From Bacteroidetes bacterium HGW-Bacteroidetes-16 (GTDB lineage: Bacteria; Bacteroidota; Bacteroidia; Bacteroidales; F082), in assembly GCA_002840975.1 (NCBI GenBank), contig PHDN01000012.1, positions 32,373 to 96,372 of the forward strand: a DNA stretch of 64,000 nucleotides, given 5' to 3'. The notes beneath the pieces are model-generated. The model saw only the letters and a list, made by a program, of their open reading frames with translations. It had not been told where the DNA came from and ran no database searches. Position 1 is the stretch's first letter. Every line of letters starts with the position of its first letter. Positions 53,023-62,027 of the stretch are shown one piece after another. The position numbers and the translations under genes were made by a program.

Positions 53023-55259
53023 TTGGAAATATTATATTGCAATTTTACAAAAAGAGTCCGTCCCCAATCCATTGGGGCACTATTTGTTCCACCTGTATGA
53101 GGTTCGCCACCCCCCACATATCCACTTGAACTTAAATTGGTTACATTAAACAGGTTTTTACCACCCACCTGCACGTTCAGCCTGCGTTTTAAAAACCAGC
53201 GGTTTACATTGATATCCAAAGTATTGTATTGCTCCACAGTGGCGATTTGAACCTGATCGCTATCATCAAGTATCAGCTCGGGATAGGAACCATTGAATTT
53301 ATAAAAGATGCTAAATTCGATGGCCGGCTTACGCCAGGTTATATTGGATTGCACAGTAAAATCACTCGAATAATAGAATTTATTTTCAACCGGCATGGTG
53401 GTATTGTACAGTTTTCTCCCTGTGACACCATAACCCAGCACCAGCTTTAACCAGGGATAAACCCTGTTGTTGAAATTCAGGTCAAAGCCTTGTGTGTAAT
53501 ACTGATCTACATTCACATAGGTATAAGATAGCTGATCTCCAACCATTTTGGCCAGCTGAATCTTATTCTTCATGTGGTTATAGTACACGCCATATTCCAG
53601 ACCCCAATTGTAAGCAGCAGCCGTTTGGGTATTGTAACTGATGTTGGCGCTTACATTGACGGATGTTTCTGCTTCAAGTGCGGGATTACCAATGATCTTA
53701 TGGTTTGCATCCACAAAAGACAAATAGAGTTCCTTTAGAGATGGAGCCCTGAATCCTTTGGCCATGCTTCCCCTGACAATCAGGTCTTCCACGATATTCC
53801 ATTTCACATTTAATGAATACACCAGAGGGGCAGCATATTTTGTATTATAGATTCCACGGATACCAGGTTGAATGCTTATTTGAGGTAATGGTGTATAGGC
53901 CACACTTAAAAAGGCCGCATAATCACCAATCGATTGAAGGCCATTTTCTACCCTTTTTCCTCCCCCACTTTCATAATTCAGATCAAAGCCCAACTGGTAT
54001 TTTAATAATGTATTTGCCAGCAGGTTACTGAATACCGGACGGATTAAAAAGTTATCGAACCAGGAAGTATCCTGCGCATCCACACCCACATAAATTGATT
54101 TTTTTAACGAGGTAAGATCCTGAAGATAGGTGTTCTTTATTTTGTTATAGTATGAATAAGCGGTTACTACATTCAGATTTCCGGTTTTAAAAACTTTTTG
54201 GTCGATTTCGCCCCTGGCAGTCCAGCGATTGGTAAAGAAATATTTATCAAATGCCTTGTCGTAGTTAAAGGTAGGATGGGGATTACCATAATCCCTGATT
54301 TCCTCGTTGTAATAGCCCAGGTTGAGCTTTGCCGTCGTCTTCTTTACCCGATACATATAGGCCAATTCTCCATCATATTGAAGTTTGGGGTTCCATACAT
54401 CATGGCGTGATGTATCTACCACACTAAACCCACCAAAAAAATTACGTGACCCGGTAAATGAAATGCTGTTTCTTCCCTTGGAATACGAACCGGTTGCTGC
54501 AAAATTATATACGCCAACCGATTCAACATACGTTTCGGCCGAAGCTGACATTTTTTGCCTGTCGGGACTCTTCGTGATCACATTGATCACTCCCGCCAGG
54601 GCGTTGCTTCCATAAATCACCGACATAGGCCCTTCGATAATCTCCACATGATCTACATTTTGCATATTGATCTGGTCGAGATCAAGTTCGCCATTCTGGC
54701 GACCGATCACAGGAACCCCATCCACCAAAAACTTCACATGTTCGCCACCCATGCCCTGCATCATGATAGAAGAACCAAAAACACTGCTATGAGTACTTTT
54801 AATACTCAACTCACCAGCCAACAGTTCACTCAAATTGTTGGCTGCCTTCTGGTTAATGGTCAGTGTACCCAGTGTCTTCACTTTATAAATCGAGTTATCC
54901 ACACGCTCAGGCGATATCTGACCGGTAACCACCACCTCATCAACATTATACACCATGGGCTCTAAAAGCAGGGTAAGTGGTTTTCCGGGATAAAGGGTAT
55001 CTGCCGCCTGCACATATCCTATAAAAGAGGTGGAAACCCGCACAGGTGAAGAAATGTTAAATTCAACCTCACCCTTCTCATTGGTCATTTGCGTAAGCGT
55101 TTTCCCCTTTGCGGGAGGAATGATTTCGGCCAGCACATGCGCGTAAGCCACGGGTTGACCACTTACCTGATCTTTTAAGGTAAGTTTGGTGGTTTGCTGA
55201 CCACTCATGGGAAGAGCGGTCAGCAAAGCCAGACAAATAAAAACAAGAATTAACTTCAT
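53019..55259 (-). CDS. TonB-dependent receptor, HmuR/heme-uptake type
   Basis: The 746-residue protein has a signal peptide (1-20), a carboxypeptidase-regulatory-like domain (about 22-110: LTLKDQVSGQPVAYAHVL), a plug (VDEVVVTGQISPERVDNS, VKFLVDGVPVIGRQNGELDLD, VIEGPMSVIYGSNALAGVINVITK) and a barrel with RGSMAKGFRAPSLKELYLSF, ending LFVKLQYNISK. The FRAPSLKELY region resembles the FRAP/NPDL block of heme receptors. It lies between two HmuY-like genes on the same strand (3-nt gap to one, 4-nt overlap with the other), so the import of heme or another iron source is likely but not proven. Confidence 0.87.
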   Translation of the reverse strand: MKLILVFICLALLTALPMSGQQTTKLTLKDQVSGQPVAYAHVLAEIIPPAKGKTLTQMTNEKGEVEFNISSPVRVSTSFIGYVQAADTLYPGKPLTLLLEPMVYNVDEVVVTGQISPERVDNSIYKVKTLGTLTINQKAANNLSELLAGELSIKSTHSSVFGSSIMMQGMGGEHVKFLVDGVPVIGRQNGELDLDQINMQNVDHVEIIEGPMSVIYGSNALAGVINVITKSPDRQKMSASAETYVESVGVYNFAATGSYSKGRNSISFTGSRNFFGGFSVVDTSRHDVWNPKLQYDGELAYMYRVKKTTAKLNLGYYNEEIRDYGNPHPTFNYDKAFDKYFFTNRWTARGEIDQKVFKTGNLNVVTAYSYYNKIKNTYLQDLTSLKKSIYVGVDAQDTSWFDNFLIRPVFSNLLANTLLKYQLGFDLNYESGGGKRVENGLQSIGDYAAFLSVAYTPLPQISIQPGIRGIYNTKYAAPLVYSLNVKWNIVEDLIVRGSMAKGFRAPSLKELYLSFVDANHKIIGNPALEAETSVNVSANISYNTQTAAAYNWGLEYGVYYNHMKNKIQLAKMVGDQLSYTYVNVDQYYTQGFDLNFNNRVYPWLKLVLGYGVTGRKLYNTTMPVENKFYYSSDFTVQSNITWRKPAIEFSIFYKFNGSYPELILDDSDQVQIATVEQYNTLDINVNRWFLKRRLNVQVGGKNLFNVTNLSSSGYVGGGEPHTGGTNSAPMDWGRTLFVKLQYNISK

Positions 55260-55262
55260 AGG

Positions 55263-56537
55263 CTAGCGTACCAGCAACTTTTGGCTGTAAACAGCCTGGC
55301 CGGCAGTCACTTTTGCAATGTACAAACCGGCGGGTAAGTTTACACTAACTGTTGCACCATTATTTAACGAGGTGCCCGAAATGGATTGTGAAAAAACATT
55401 TCTTCCATTCAAATCGTAGATTGCCAGCTGCGAATTATCGGTCACTTTATTATTAAAACGGATGGTGATCATGTTTGTGGCAGGTACAGGATAGATGTTC
55501 ATCGAGGGAACTTCCGCCACATTGTCATCAATGGCTGAAAGTGAAACCAGCATTTTATCTAATGCTAAACTTCCATTCATATAATCGAAGTACACAAATT
55601 TTAGTTTATACACGTTATCTGCTGTATCTTTTACAAAATAGCAAGTGGAATCTACCATATTATATGTAAATGTAGAGTTATCGAAATATTTCCAGTTGGC
55701 TCCAATTATGTTTTTTTCATCCACAAAAGGTTTCAGTCCCCATTCGGTAAAGTCGGGTCCAACCGGATAAAAATGACTGGCTCCAATCCCTACGTTATTG
55801 GCTGCCCCGGTAATAGGATAAAGCTGCATATTTCCTTCCATATCAGGAACGGAATCCATGTACTTTGTAAACAACAGATCCCAGGCTCCTGACAAGGGTT
55901 CGCGGTCAAGTTCGGCATTGTTTACCAGGCTGTAGTAAGCAAAATTTTTGGTTTCGTAAGGAACCAGATTAAACTCTACTATCTGTTCGTCAGAGCCATC
56001 AATGTTGGCATACTTAAAATGATAGATGTTTTGGATAGAAATTTTATCTATCATCCAAAGTTTCTTTACACTGCCATCGGCGATCTTAATTACATAAAGA
56101 GAATCACCAATTAAATCGTGTGTAATCCCGTTGTAAATACACCATCCATAATCGGGATGAATGGATTGATTTGCGTTAAAAGCGCCTTCTTCCCAAATAT
56201 TGACCGAATTATTCATTGATTTCCAGGTGCTTAATCCGTTGGTATCAACAGTGGCCCAGGCATTGGTATCTCCATTAGGATAGGTATACAGGATTACACC
56301 CGCTCCCTGATTGATCATAATACCGGCACTAAACCGGGGTGTATAAAAGGCAATGTCCCAATTCTTCCGGGGTTCTTCCTTTACCAAACCATTGGCAAAA
56401 CTGTAAAACAGATCGTTAGCGTATCCTTGGCCCATGACCAACGTATCGCGTGTATATTCTTGCCCTGCAGCATTTTTTGCTGGAGTAACGAGCAACATAA
56501 ATAAAAAGACAAAGAGGGTTGTGTTAAATATTTTCAT
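55263..56537 (-). CDS. HmuY-like protein fused to a T9SS sorting domain
   Basis: From the ATG of MKIFNTTLFV the protein has 424 residues; the longer frame starts before the signal peptide and is rejected. It has a signal peptide ending AAGQ, a body with HmuY-like blocks in the same order as the lipoprotein two genes on (NDLFYSFANGLVKEEPRKNWDIAFY; SGAWDLLFTKYMDSVPD; the closing VYKLKFVYFDY) and a type A T9SS C-terminal domain (about 345-424: MNIYPVPATNMITIRF, ending VYSQKLLVR). It has no lipidated Cys. It may be a secreted or surface heme-binding protein working with the receptor. Confidence 0.75.
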   Translation of the reverse strand: MKIFNTTLFVFLFMLLVTPAKNAAGQEYTRDTLVMGQGYANDLFYSFANGLVKEEPRKNWDIAFYTPRFSAGIMINQGAGVILYTYPNGDTNAWATVDTNGLSTWKSMNNSVNIWEEGAFNANQSIHPDYGWCIYNGITHDLIGDSLYVIKIADGSVKKLWMIDKISIQNIYHFKYANIDGSDEQIVEFNLVPYETKNFAYYSLVNNAELDREPLSGAWDLLFTKYMDSVPDMEGNMQLYPITGAANNVGIGASHFYPVGPDFTEWGLKPFVDEKNIIGANWKYFDNSTFTYNMVDSTCYFVKDTADNVYKLKFVYFDYMNGSLALDKMLVSLSAIDDNVAEVPSMNIYPVPATNMITIRFNNKVTDNSQLAIYDLNGRNVFSQSISGTSLNNGATVSVNLPAGLYIAKVTAGQAVYSQKLLVR

Positions 56538-56691
56538 GACTTTGGTTTTAAGATGATGACAATAAGTTTTATTAAGAAATTCTAAACACATCAGGCCGTG
56601 TTGTCAGAATTGCCAACAAAAAAATAATTTACTGAATTTCAGTAAAATAATTTGCTTCGGTTGAGCGAAACAATAAAAATAAAAAATCGAA

Positions 56692-57072
56692 TTATACCAG
56701 GGGAGGGCCGCGCAAAGAAACCGATTGAAGGAATCTTTGGTGGTAATTGCTGAGGCAATTGTACGTAAAAGTTACATTTTTTGCGAAATCAACCAGCTCT
56801 ATCGAATAACCATCAGCGAGTAAGGAATGTAATGTTAAGGAAAAGGTGGTACCATGGGCGTCTTTTCCGTTTTTTGTTTTAAGAATAAGTAAACCGTTGT
56901 CGGTTTTTGAAGGTTTGGTAAAAGGCGTTTGGAAGCCAAATATATCGAAACCATAAATGGCCTTTTGATGATAGGTAACGAGGTCACCAATGACCAACCA
57001 AAAAAAAGTAAAGGCCAGAAAAGGTATAGCGATTCTGTACTTTAAACTCAATTTATTTTTACCAGTTTTCAT
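56692..57072 (-). CDS. Small membrane-anchored protein of the heme locus
   Basis: The 126-residue protein has one N-terminal helix (about 13-33, IPFLAFTFFWLVIGDLV) and a soluble beta-rich tail ending in SVSLRGPPLV. No family is recognised. I recall small proteins with a C-terminal R-G/A-P-P stretch next to TonB-receptor genes in Bacteroidota, so this may be a conserved accessory protein. It has a promoter 7 nt before the ATG and about 150 nt to the next gene. Confidence 0.65.
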   Translation of the reverse strand: MKTGKNKLSLKYRIAIPFLAFTFFWLVIGDLVTYHQKAIYGFDIFGFQTPFTKPSKTDNGLLILKTKNGKDAHGTTFSLTLHSLLADGYSIELVDFAKNVTFTYNCLSNYHQRFLQSVSLRGPPLV

Positions 57073-57079
57073 CTGGTGG

Positions 57080-57087
57080 CAAAATTA
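57080..57087 (-). promoter_or_regulatory. Promoter -7 box near the small membrane protein gene
   Basis: The minus strand reads TAATTTTG, then seven bases and the ATG at 57070-57072. It implies a very short leader for the genes of the heme locus. Confidence 0.45.
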
Positions 57088-57108
57088 ATAAATTAATAGG
57101 ATAAGCAG

Positions 57109-57612
57109 CTAAATGAATTCTGTTTTTAGCTGTTCGACCCATTTTGAGATGCGTTCGTCACTCAAATCTTCCTGGTTATGATCATCGAGTGCGAGGCCGA
57201 CAAACTGCCCATCCCTGTCTGCCAAACTAAAATAAAAGTCGTAACCTTCCACGGGCCAAAATCCAACTACGCACGATTTTTCCGGGAATCGGCAATAAAG
57301 AGTTCCCAGTCCATCGACAAAACTTTCCGGGTATTCTTTCTGATCGCCCAGCCCAAACAAGGCTACTTTTTTTTCGCTAAAATCCAGTGTTGACAGGCGG
57401 TCAATGGTCATTTCCCATTCGTCCTGCATCTCACCGATCCCCCATGCGGAGGTACCAAAAATCAGGTTCGAAAATGGTTTCATGTCATCCACCGTTGCCG
57501 TTTTAAGGTTGAAAACCTCGGCCATTTTTTTACCAAAAGCTTGTTGAATTTTTAATGCAGACTTTTGTGTCATGCCGGATGTTGAACCAAAAAATATTCC
57601 TACGGGTTTCAT
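57109..57612 (-). CDS. fldA: Flavodoxin
   Basis: From the ATG of MKPVGIFFGS the protein has 167 residues; a TTG three codons earlier is less likely. The FMN-phosphate loop GSTSGMTQ is at residues 9-16, followed by the isoalloxazine-contact loop TSAWGIGEMQDEW and GLGDQKEYPESFVDG, typical of long-chain flavodoxins. Flavodoxin replaces ferredoxin under iron limitation, which fits its place at the head of the heme-uptake locus. Promoter box 57651-57658 lies about 39 nt upstream. No Fur box is clear. Confidence 0.92.
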   Translation of the reverse strand: MKPVGIFFGSTSGMTQKSALKIQQAFGKKMAEVFNLKTATVDDMKPFSNLIFGTSAWGIGEMQDEWEMTIDRLSTLDFSEKKVALFGLGDQKEYPESFVDGLGTLYCRFPEKSCVVGFWPVEGYDFYFSLADRDGQFVGLALDDHNQEDLSDERISKWVEQLKTEFI

Positions 57613-57650
57613 TAATTTCAATTATTTGTAATAAATATAAATTAAGGGCA

Positions 57651-57658
57651 CAAAATTA
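57651..57658 (-). promoter_or_regulatory. Promoter -7 box for flavodoxin
   Basis: The minus strand reads TAATTTTG, 38 nt before the flavodoxin ATG. Confidence 0.5.
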
Positions 57659-57917
57659 AGGTAAAAAGTTAAACGTCATGATGGAATTTGTAAGAGTAGT
57701 CACTTTTGTAATGATATTAGTTCATTTTCAATGTATTAAGTAAAAGACAAAAGGCAATTTCATCCGTAGTCATATCAATGCCATTCTTCGAAAGGTGTCC
57801 CGAAATTTAAGCATCCCAAGTAAAATGAATTTTGGGTTTTAATATTGAATGCGAATCACCGGATTTCAAACTAACTTGTAAATTTCACTGAGAACTGAAG
57901 TACGATAACTGAGATAA

Positions 57918-57949
57918 CAAAAAAGCCCCCCAACTTACGTTGGAAGGCT
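57918..57949 (-). terminator. Intrinsic terminator of the Cys-rich protein gene
   Basis: On the minus strand AGCCTTCCAAC (57949-57939) pairs with GTTGGGGGGCT (57934-57924) through a GTAA loop, using two G-U pairs, and is followed by a T-run (57923-57918). It lies 25 nt after the stop. Confidence 0.85.
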
Positions 57950-57974
57950 CAAACCAAATTAATTAATGAAAAAG

Positions 57975-58268
57975 CTATTTCTTGTCTGGATCAGCTTTTG
58001 TTTCAGAAGCTGGCTTGGTTTCAGCACCTACTTTTTTGTCATTGCAGGCCGGATCAACAGCCTTTGAACTGCAGCATGCTTTTTTATCACCACATGATTT
58101 CATGTCAGCACACTTTGCTTTCGACTTCTTTTTGTCTTTATCTTTGTCGTCATCAACTCTGGTTACTGTAACACCATTTTCATAATTAACAACAGAAGCT
58201 ATTGCGGAACTTGTCATGCCGGCAAAAAACAGCAACATCAAACCCAATGCTAAACTTTTCATTTTCAT
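57975..58268 (-). CDS. Small exported Cys-rich, Lys/Asp-rich protein
   Basis: The 97-residue protein has a signal peptide (about 1-25, cleavage near SAIAS), then a charged VDDDKDKDKKKSKAK stretch and five cysteines in KCADMKSCGDKKACCSSKAVDPACND, and an acidic/Lys tail. No family is recognised. The Cys spacing (C-x5-C-x5-CC-x8-C) and charge suggest metal binding or a redox role, but this is inference. It is divergent from the histidine kinase gene, with promoters for both in a gap of 153 nt, so the kinase may control it. Confidence 0.7.
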   Translation of the reverse strand: MKMKSLALGLMLLFFAGMTSSAIASVVNYENGVTVTRVDDDKDKDKKKSKAKCADMKSCGDKKACCSSKAVDPACNDKKVGAETKPASETKADPDKK

Positions 58269-58303
58269 CTTTACTTTATTTAAATTAGACTTAAATTACA
58301 CAT

Positions 58304-58311
58304 CAAAACTA
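58304..58311 (-). promoter_or_regulatory. Promoter -7 box for the Cys-rich protein gene
   Basis: The minus strand reads TAGTTTTG, 35 nt before the ATG at 58266-58268. Confidence 0.5.
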
Positions 58312-58396
58312 ATGTATTGTAACTTGCTTAGTTGTTAATGCCGTGTTAAATACTGTTAATGAAATGTTAATCTATGTATTACTTTTATTTTCCGAC

Positions 58397-58404
58397 TAAA
58401 TTTG
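58397..58404 (+). promoter_or_regulatory. Promoter -7 box for the kinase/regulator pair
   Basis: TAAATTTG lies 17 nt before the kinase ATG at 58422. Confidence 0.5.
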
Positions 58405-58421
58405 ATCAGAATTTGATTTAA

Positions 58422-59696
58422 ATGAAGAAGAAAGCCATTTTACTCATTATTATACTGACTTCGTTGTCGCTTACAGGAATTATTTTAACGCAGGTATATT
58501 GGGTAAATACTGCTTTGCAACTGAAGGAAGAGCAATTTGACAACAGTGTACGACTTGCGATCAAAAGTGTTGTAAACCAGCTACTCCAAAATAAGAATGA
58601 ACCTGATTTTCAACAAAAGATCAACATGATCTCCTGCCGTAAGTCGCGCCTGGATGTGTTCGATTATATTGAGCCCCAAATGCTCGATTCGTTGATGGCT
58701 AACGAGCTGAAGTGTATGAAAATCAACAGCACCTATTATTATGCCATCTATAATAAAATCAACAACCGTTTTGCCATCGGCCCTGAAGTACCATGCGAGG
58801 AAGATTTAATAAAATCGCCTTATCAGTTCTCTGTATCAAGCATTTATCGCCCTGGAGATTACACGCTTTCTGTATTTTTTCCTGCTAAAACCACCATCCT
58901 GATCAAAATGGTAAGCTTTTGGCTCATCTTTTCAGTTCTTTTTTTGATGATTTTGATATTTAGTTTCATTTATGTCATCATGAAAATCCTACAGCAAAAA
59001 AAACTTTCGGAACTCAAAAACGATTTTATCAACAACATGACCCATGAGTTTAAAACTCCTATTACCACGGCCTCGCTTGCAGCAGAAATGATTCAGCGTG
59101 ATGAAGTTTTAAGTAATCCTACCCGCATAAAAAAATATGCCGGTATTATTTTAGATGAAAACAGCCGGTTGCAAAACCAAATCGAACAGGTGCTCCAGGT
59201 AGCAACCCTTGAGCAGGAAGGGCCCAAGTTTAAAATGAAAAAAACCAACGCACATCACCTATTGGAATCGGTTATCGAAAGCTTTGAACTCAGAATCAAA
59301 GAAAACAATGCACAGCTTTCGGTGGATTTGAAAGCGATCAATCCAATGGTGATGGCCGACAAATTTCATTTGCTCAATGTATTTTATAACCTGCTCGACA
59401 ATGCGCTGAAGTATTCACCAAACTATCCCGTCATCGAAATCAGCACCTGGAATCAATCAGATCAATTGGTTATACGGTTTAAGGACAATGGAATTGGTAT
59501 CAGCCATGAGCATCAAAAGGATATTTTTAAAAACCTGTTTCGTGTGCCTACCGGGAATATACATGAAGTGCACGGCTTCGGACTTGGGCTGTATTACGTT
59601 AAAACGGTGGTAGAACAACACGATGGCCGGATTGATTTAAAAAGTGAGCCGGGCAAGGGTGCTGCCTTCGATATCTATTTACACACAAACGACTAA
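58422..59696 (+). CDS. Membrane histidine kinase (RprX-like)
   Basis: The 424-residue kinase has an N-terminal helix (about 5-27), a periplasmic domain (about 28-160) and a second helix (about 163-188). The dimerisation domain has the phospho-acceptor His208 in NMTHEFKTPITT; the ATP domain shows LNVFYNLLDNALKYS (N box), FKDNGIGIS (G1) and HGFGLGLYYVKTV (G2). The sensor domain holds three cysteines (about residues 72, 98, 125). It resembles RprX-type kinases of Bacteroidota. The regulator gene follows after 4 nt. Confidence 0.9.
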   Translation: MKKKAILLIIILTSLSLTGIILTQVYWVNTALQLKEEQFDNSVRLAIKSVVNQLLQNKNEPDFQQKINMISCRKSRLDVFDYIEPQMLDSLMANELKCMKINSTYYYAIYNKINNRFAIGPEVPCEEDLIKSPYQFSVSSIYRPGDYTLSVFFPAKTTILIKMVSFWLIFSVLFLMILIFSFIYVIMKILQQKKLSELKNDFINNMTHEFKTPITTASLAAEMIQRDEVLSNPTRIKKYAGIILDENSRLQNQIEQVLQVATLEQEGPKFKMKKTNAHHLLESVIESFELRIKENNAQLSVDLKAINPMVMADKFHLLNVFYNLLDNALKYSPNYPVIEISTWNQSDQLVIRFKDNGIGISHEHQKDIFKNLFRVPTGNIHEVHGFGLGLYYVKTVVEQHDGRIDLKSEPGKGAAFDIYLHTND

Positions 59697-59700
59697 ACTA

Positions 59701-60414
59701 ATGGAAGAAAAAACACTTCATGCCAACATCCTGTTTGTTGAAGACGATACAAACCTCAGCATGATTTTAAAAGATTATCTGGAAATGATCGGATATTCGG
59801 TAAGCCATGCCGGCGATGGTGATGAGGGATTGTCGCTCTTTTCTTCAAATAAATATGATTTGGTCATTCTTGATATCATGATGCCAAAAAAAGACGGGTT
59901 TACACTGGCCAGCGAAATCAGGACAATTAACAGCCAGGTACCCATTATTTTCCTGACGGCCAAAAACATGAAAGAAGATCGCATCAAAGGGTTTCAGCAT
60001 GGCTGCGATGATTATATCACCAAACCATTTAGCACTGAAGAGCTCAGCTTACGCATAAAAGCAATTCTGAAACGATGTAATTTTGCTGATTCACAACCTC
60101 AACATGATACCACCACTCATTTTACTATTGGCCATTTTAATTTCGACAGTGTTAACCTGGTGCTTAGCTCACCCGATACCGAACGCCGGCTTACCCGAAA
60201 GGAAGCCAACCTACTCAAACTCTTGTGTTTAAATAAAAACACCTTGCTTTCGCGGGAGGTGGCTCTGGAAACGGTTTGGGGCGAAAACGATTATTTTATT
60301 GGCCGCAGCATGGATGTATTTATCACCAAACTACGTAAATATTTAAAATCCGATCCAGGTGTAAAAATCATTAATGTACATGGAATCGGATTTAAACTGG
60401 AAGTGAGCAGCTAA
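59701..60414 (+). CDS. OmpR-family response regulator (RprY-like)
   Basis: The 237-residue protein begins at the ATG 4 nt after the kinase stop; a longer frame overlaps the kinase and is rejected. The receiver has the acidic pair VEDDTN (residues 13-16), phosphoacceptor Asp58 in VILDIMMPKKDG and the Lys in FLTAKN. The C-terminal winged helix (about 135-237) has LTRKEANLLKLL and RSMDVFITKLRKYL, KIINVHGIGFKLE. With the kinase it forms a complete two-component system. Nearest likely target is the divergent Cys-rich gene. Confidence 0.92.
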   Translation: MEEKTLHANILFVEDDTNLSMILKDYLEMIGYSVSHAGDGDEGLSLFSSNKYDLVILDIMMPKKDGFTLASEIRTINSQVPIIFLTAKNMKEDRIKGFQHGCDDYITKPFSTEELSLRIKAILKRCNFADSQPQHDTTTHFTIGHFNFDSVNLVLSSPDTERRLTRKEANLLKLLCLNKNTLLSREVALETVWGENDYFIGRSMDVFITKLRKYLKSDPGVKIINVHGIGFKLEVSS

Positions 60415-60504
60415 GAATCCATTGTCAATATGGCGATATTCGCCTGCCTATACCTTATTTTATATTAATTTTACCCGATAGAAATCAAAAAAAGAACTAC
60501 TCAT

Positions 60505-61926
60505 ATGTTTAACAAAGAAATTTATATCTCGAGAAGAAAAAAATTAAGAAATGAAATCACATCAGGAATTGGCTTATTTTTAGGAAATGTAGACGCGGCG
60601 TTTAATTATCCTGCTAACACCTATTCTTTCAGGCAGGACAGTCATTTTTTATATTTCTTTGGTCTCAATCACCCCGGTATTGCAGGAGTGATCAACTTCG
60701 ACAACGATACCGACATGATATTCGCCAATGATGTTGATATTGAAGACATTATTTGGATGGGAAATCAGCCTTCCGTGAAAAACATGGCCGCTGAAGCCGG
60801 AATTGAACATACAGCTCCTTACGGAGAATTGGCCGGTTATTTAAATTCAGTAATCAGTCAGGGCAAACGCATTCATTTTCTCCCGGCCTACCGGGGCGAA
60901 ACCATGATGGAACTTTCGAAGTTGCTGAACCTGAATATCGATAAGTTAAAAGGCGAAGCTTCCGTTGAACTGATCAAAGCGGTAGTAAAACTGAAGGAAA
61001 TTAAAGAAGAAGTTGAAATTGCCGAAATAGAAAAGGCCATCGACATCGCCTATTTGATGCATACCACTTCCATGAAAATGGCTAAACCGGGCATGGTAGA
61101 ACAGGAAATTGCCGGAACCATCGAAGGCATTTCACTGGCATTGGGCGGACCCGTTTCATTTCCGATTATCCTGAGCCAGGACGGTCAAACACTTCACAAC
61201 CATTGCCACGACAAGGTGCTGACGGAAGGTCGTATGATGGTAACCGATGCCGGTGCCGAAACCCAGGAAGGCTATTGCAGCGACATTACCCGGACCGTGC
61301 CTGTTGGCGGAAAATTTAACAAACGCCAGGCCGGAATTTATCAAACTGTATTGGATGCCAATGTAAAGGCCATCGCAGCCATCAAACCCGGGATAAAATA
61401 CCGCGATGTTCATTTTCTGGCCTGTCGCACCATTGTAGATGGGCTTAAAGAACTTGGGTTGATGAAAGGCGATTCCCAGGCCGCCGTTGATGCCAGAGCC
61501 CACACCTTGTTTATGCCCCACGGCCTGGGTCACATGATGGGCATGGATGTACATGATATGGAAGGATTGGGTGAGAATTACGTTGGCTATGATGTACATA
61601 CAAAAAGAGCCACTGAATTTGGTAATGCCTACCTGCGCCTGGGCAAAGAATTAAGACCAGGCATGGTACTCACGGTGGAGCCAGGCATTTACTTTATCCC
61701 GGCCCTGATTGATCAATACCGCAAGGAAGGCACCTTTGACGAATTTATCAATTTCGATTTGGTTGAAACCTACAAGGACTTTGGCGGAATTCGCATTGAA
61801 GACGACGTGCTGGTAACCGAAAACAGCCACCGTGTATTGGGAAAACCAATTCCAAAAACCATTGCAGAAATTGAGAGAACCATGGCCGAACCAAGAGAAT
61901 GGATCAAACGGGAAGGGTTTATATAA
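60505..61926 (+). CDS. Xaa-Pro aminopeptidase (M24B)
   Basis: The 473-residue protein has an N-terminal AMP_N domain (about 1-145: YISRRKKLRNEITSGIGLFL, RQDSHFLYFFGLN) and a pita-bread metallopeptidase domain. The metal ligands are visible: two Asp in VTDAGAETQEGYCSDITRTV, His in MPHGLGHMMGMDVHDM, Glu in LTVEPGIYF and Glu in GIRIEDDVLV. It frees N-terminal residues before proline in the cytosol. A one-mismatch promoter box TAATTTTA (60476-60483) lies 21 nt upstream. It is a single-gene unit ending at a terminator. Confidence 0.93.
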   Translation: MFNKEIYISRRKKLRNEITSGIGLFLGNVDAAFNYPANTYSFRQDSHFLYFFGLNHPGIAGVINFDNDTDMIFANDVDIEDIIWMGNQPSVKNMAAEAGIEHTAPYGELAGYLNSVISQGKRIHFLPAYRGETMMELSKLLNLNIDKLKGEASVELIKAVVKLKEIKEEVEIAEIEKAIDIAYLMHTTSMKMAKPGMVEQEIAGTIEGISLALGGPVSFPIILSQDGQTLHNHCHDKVLTEGRMMVTDAGAETQEGYCSDITRTVPVGGKFNKRQAGIYQTVLDANVKAIAAIKPGIKYRDVHFLACRTIVDGLKELGLMKGDSQAAVDARAHTLFMPHGLGHMMGMDVHDMEGLGENYVGYDVHTKRATEFGNAYLRLGKELRPGMVLTVEPGIYFIPALIDQYRKEGTFDEFINFDLVETYKDFGGIRIEDDVLVTENSHRVLGKPIPKTIAEIERTMAEPREWIKREGFI

Positions 61927-61955
61927 CCTTGATCGATTAGATAATTCACACAAAA

Positions 61956-61985
61956 AACGGTATTCTGAAGATTTGGAATACCGTT
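61956..61985 (+). terminator. Intrinsic terminator after Xaa-Pro aminopeptidase
   Basis: AACGGTATTC (61956-61965) and GAATACCGTT (61976-61985) form a 10-bp stem with a 10-nt loop, followed by ATTTAT. It lies 29 nt after the stop. Confidence 0.7.
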
Positions 61986-61990
61986 ATTTA

Positions 61991-61998
61991 TATCTTTG
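61991..61998 (+). promoter_or_regulatory. Promoter -7 box in the 61927-62383 gap
   Basis: TATCTTTG, a full consensus match, lies 29 nt before the ATG of the 28-codon ORF at 62028 and 385 nt before the transglutaminase-like gene. It may serve either. Confidence 0.4.
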
Positions 61999-62027
61999 GA
62001 TCTAAAATAATAACCAACATCCTGATA

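Larger units (their letters stand above)
57613..57974. other. Gap between flavodoxin and the Cys-rich protein gene
   Basis: This gap of about 360 nt holds the flavodoxin promoter (57651-57658) and the terminator of the Cys-rich protein gene (57918-57949). Between 57660 and 57910 I see no ORF, repeat or RNA gene that I can support. Confidence 0.6.
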
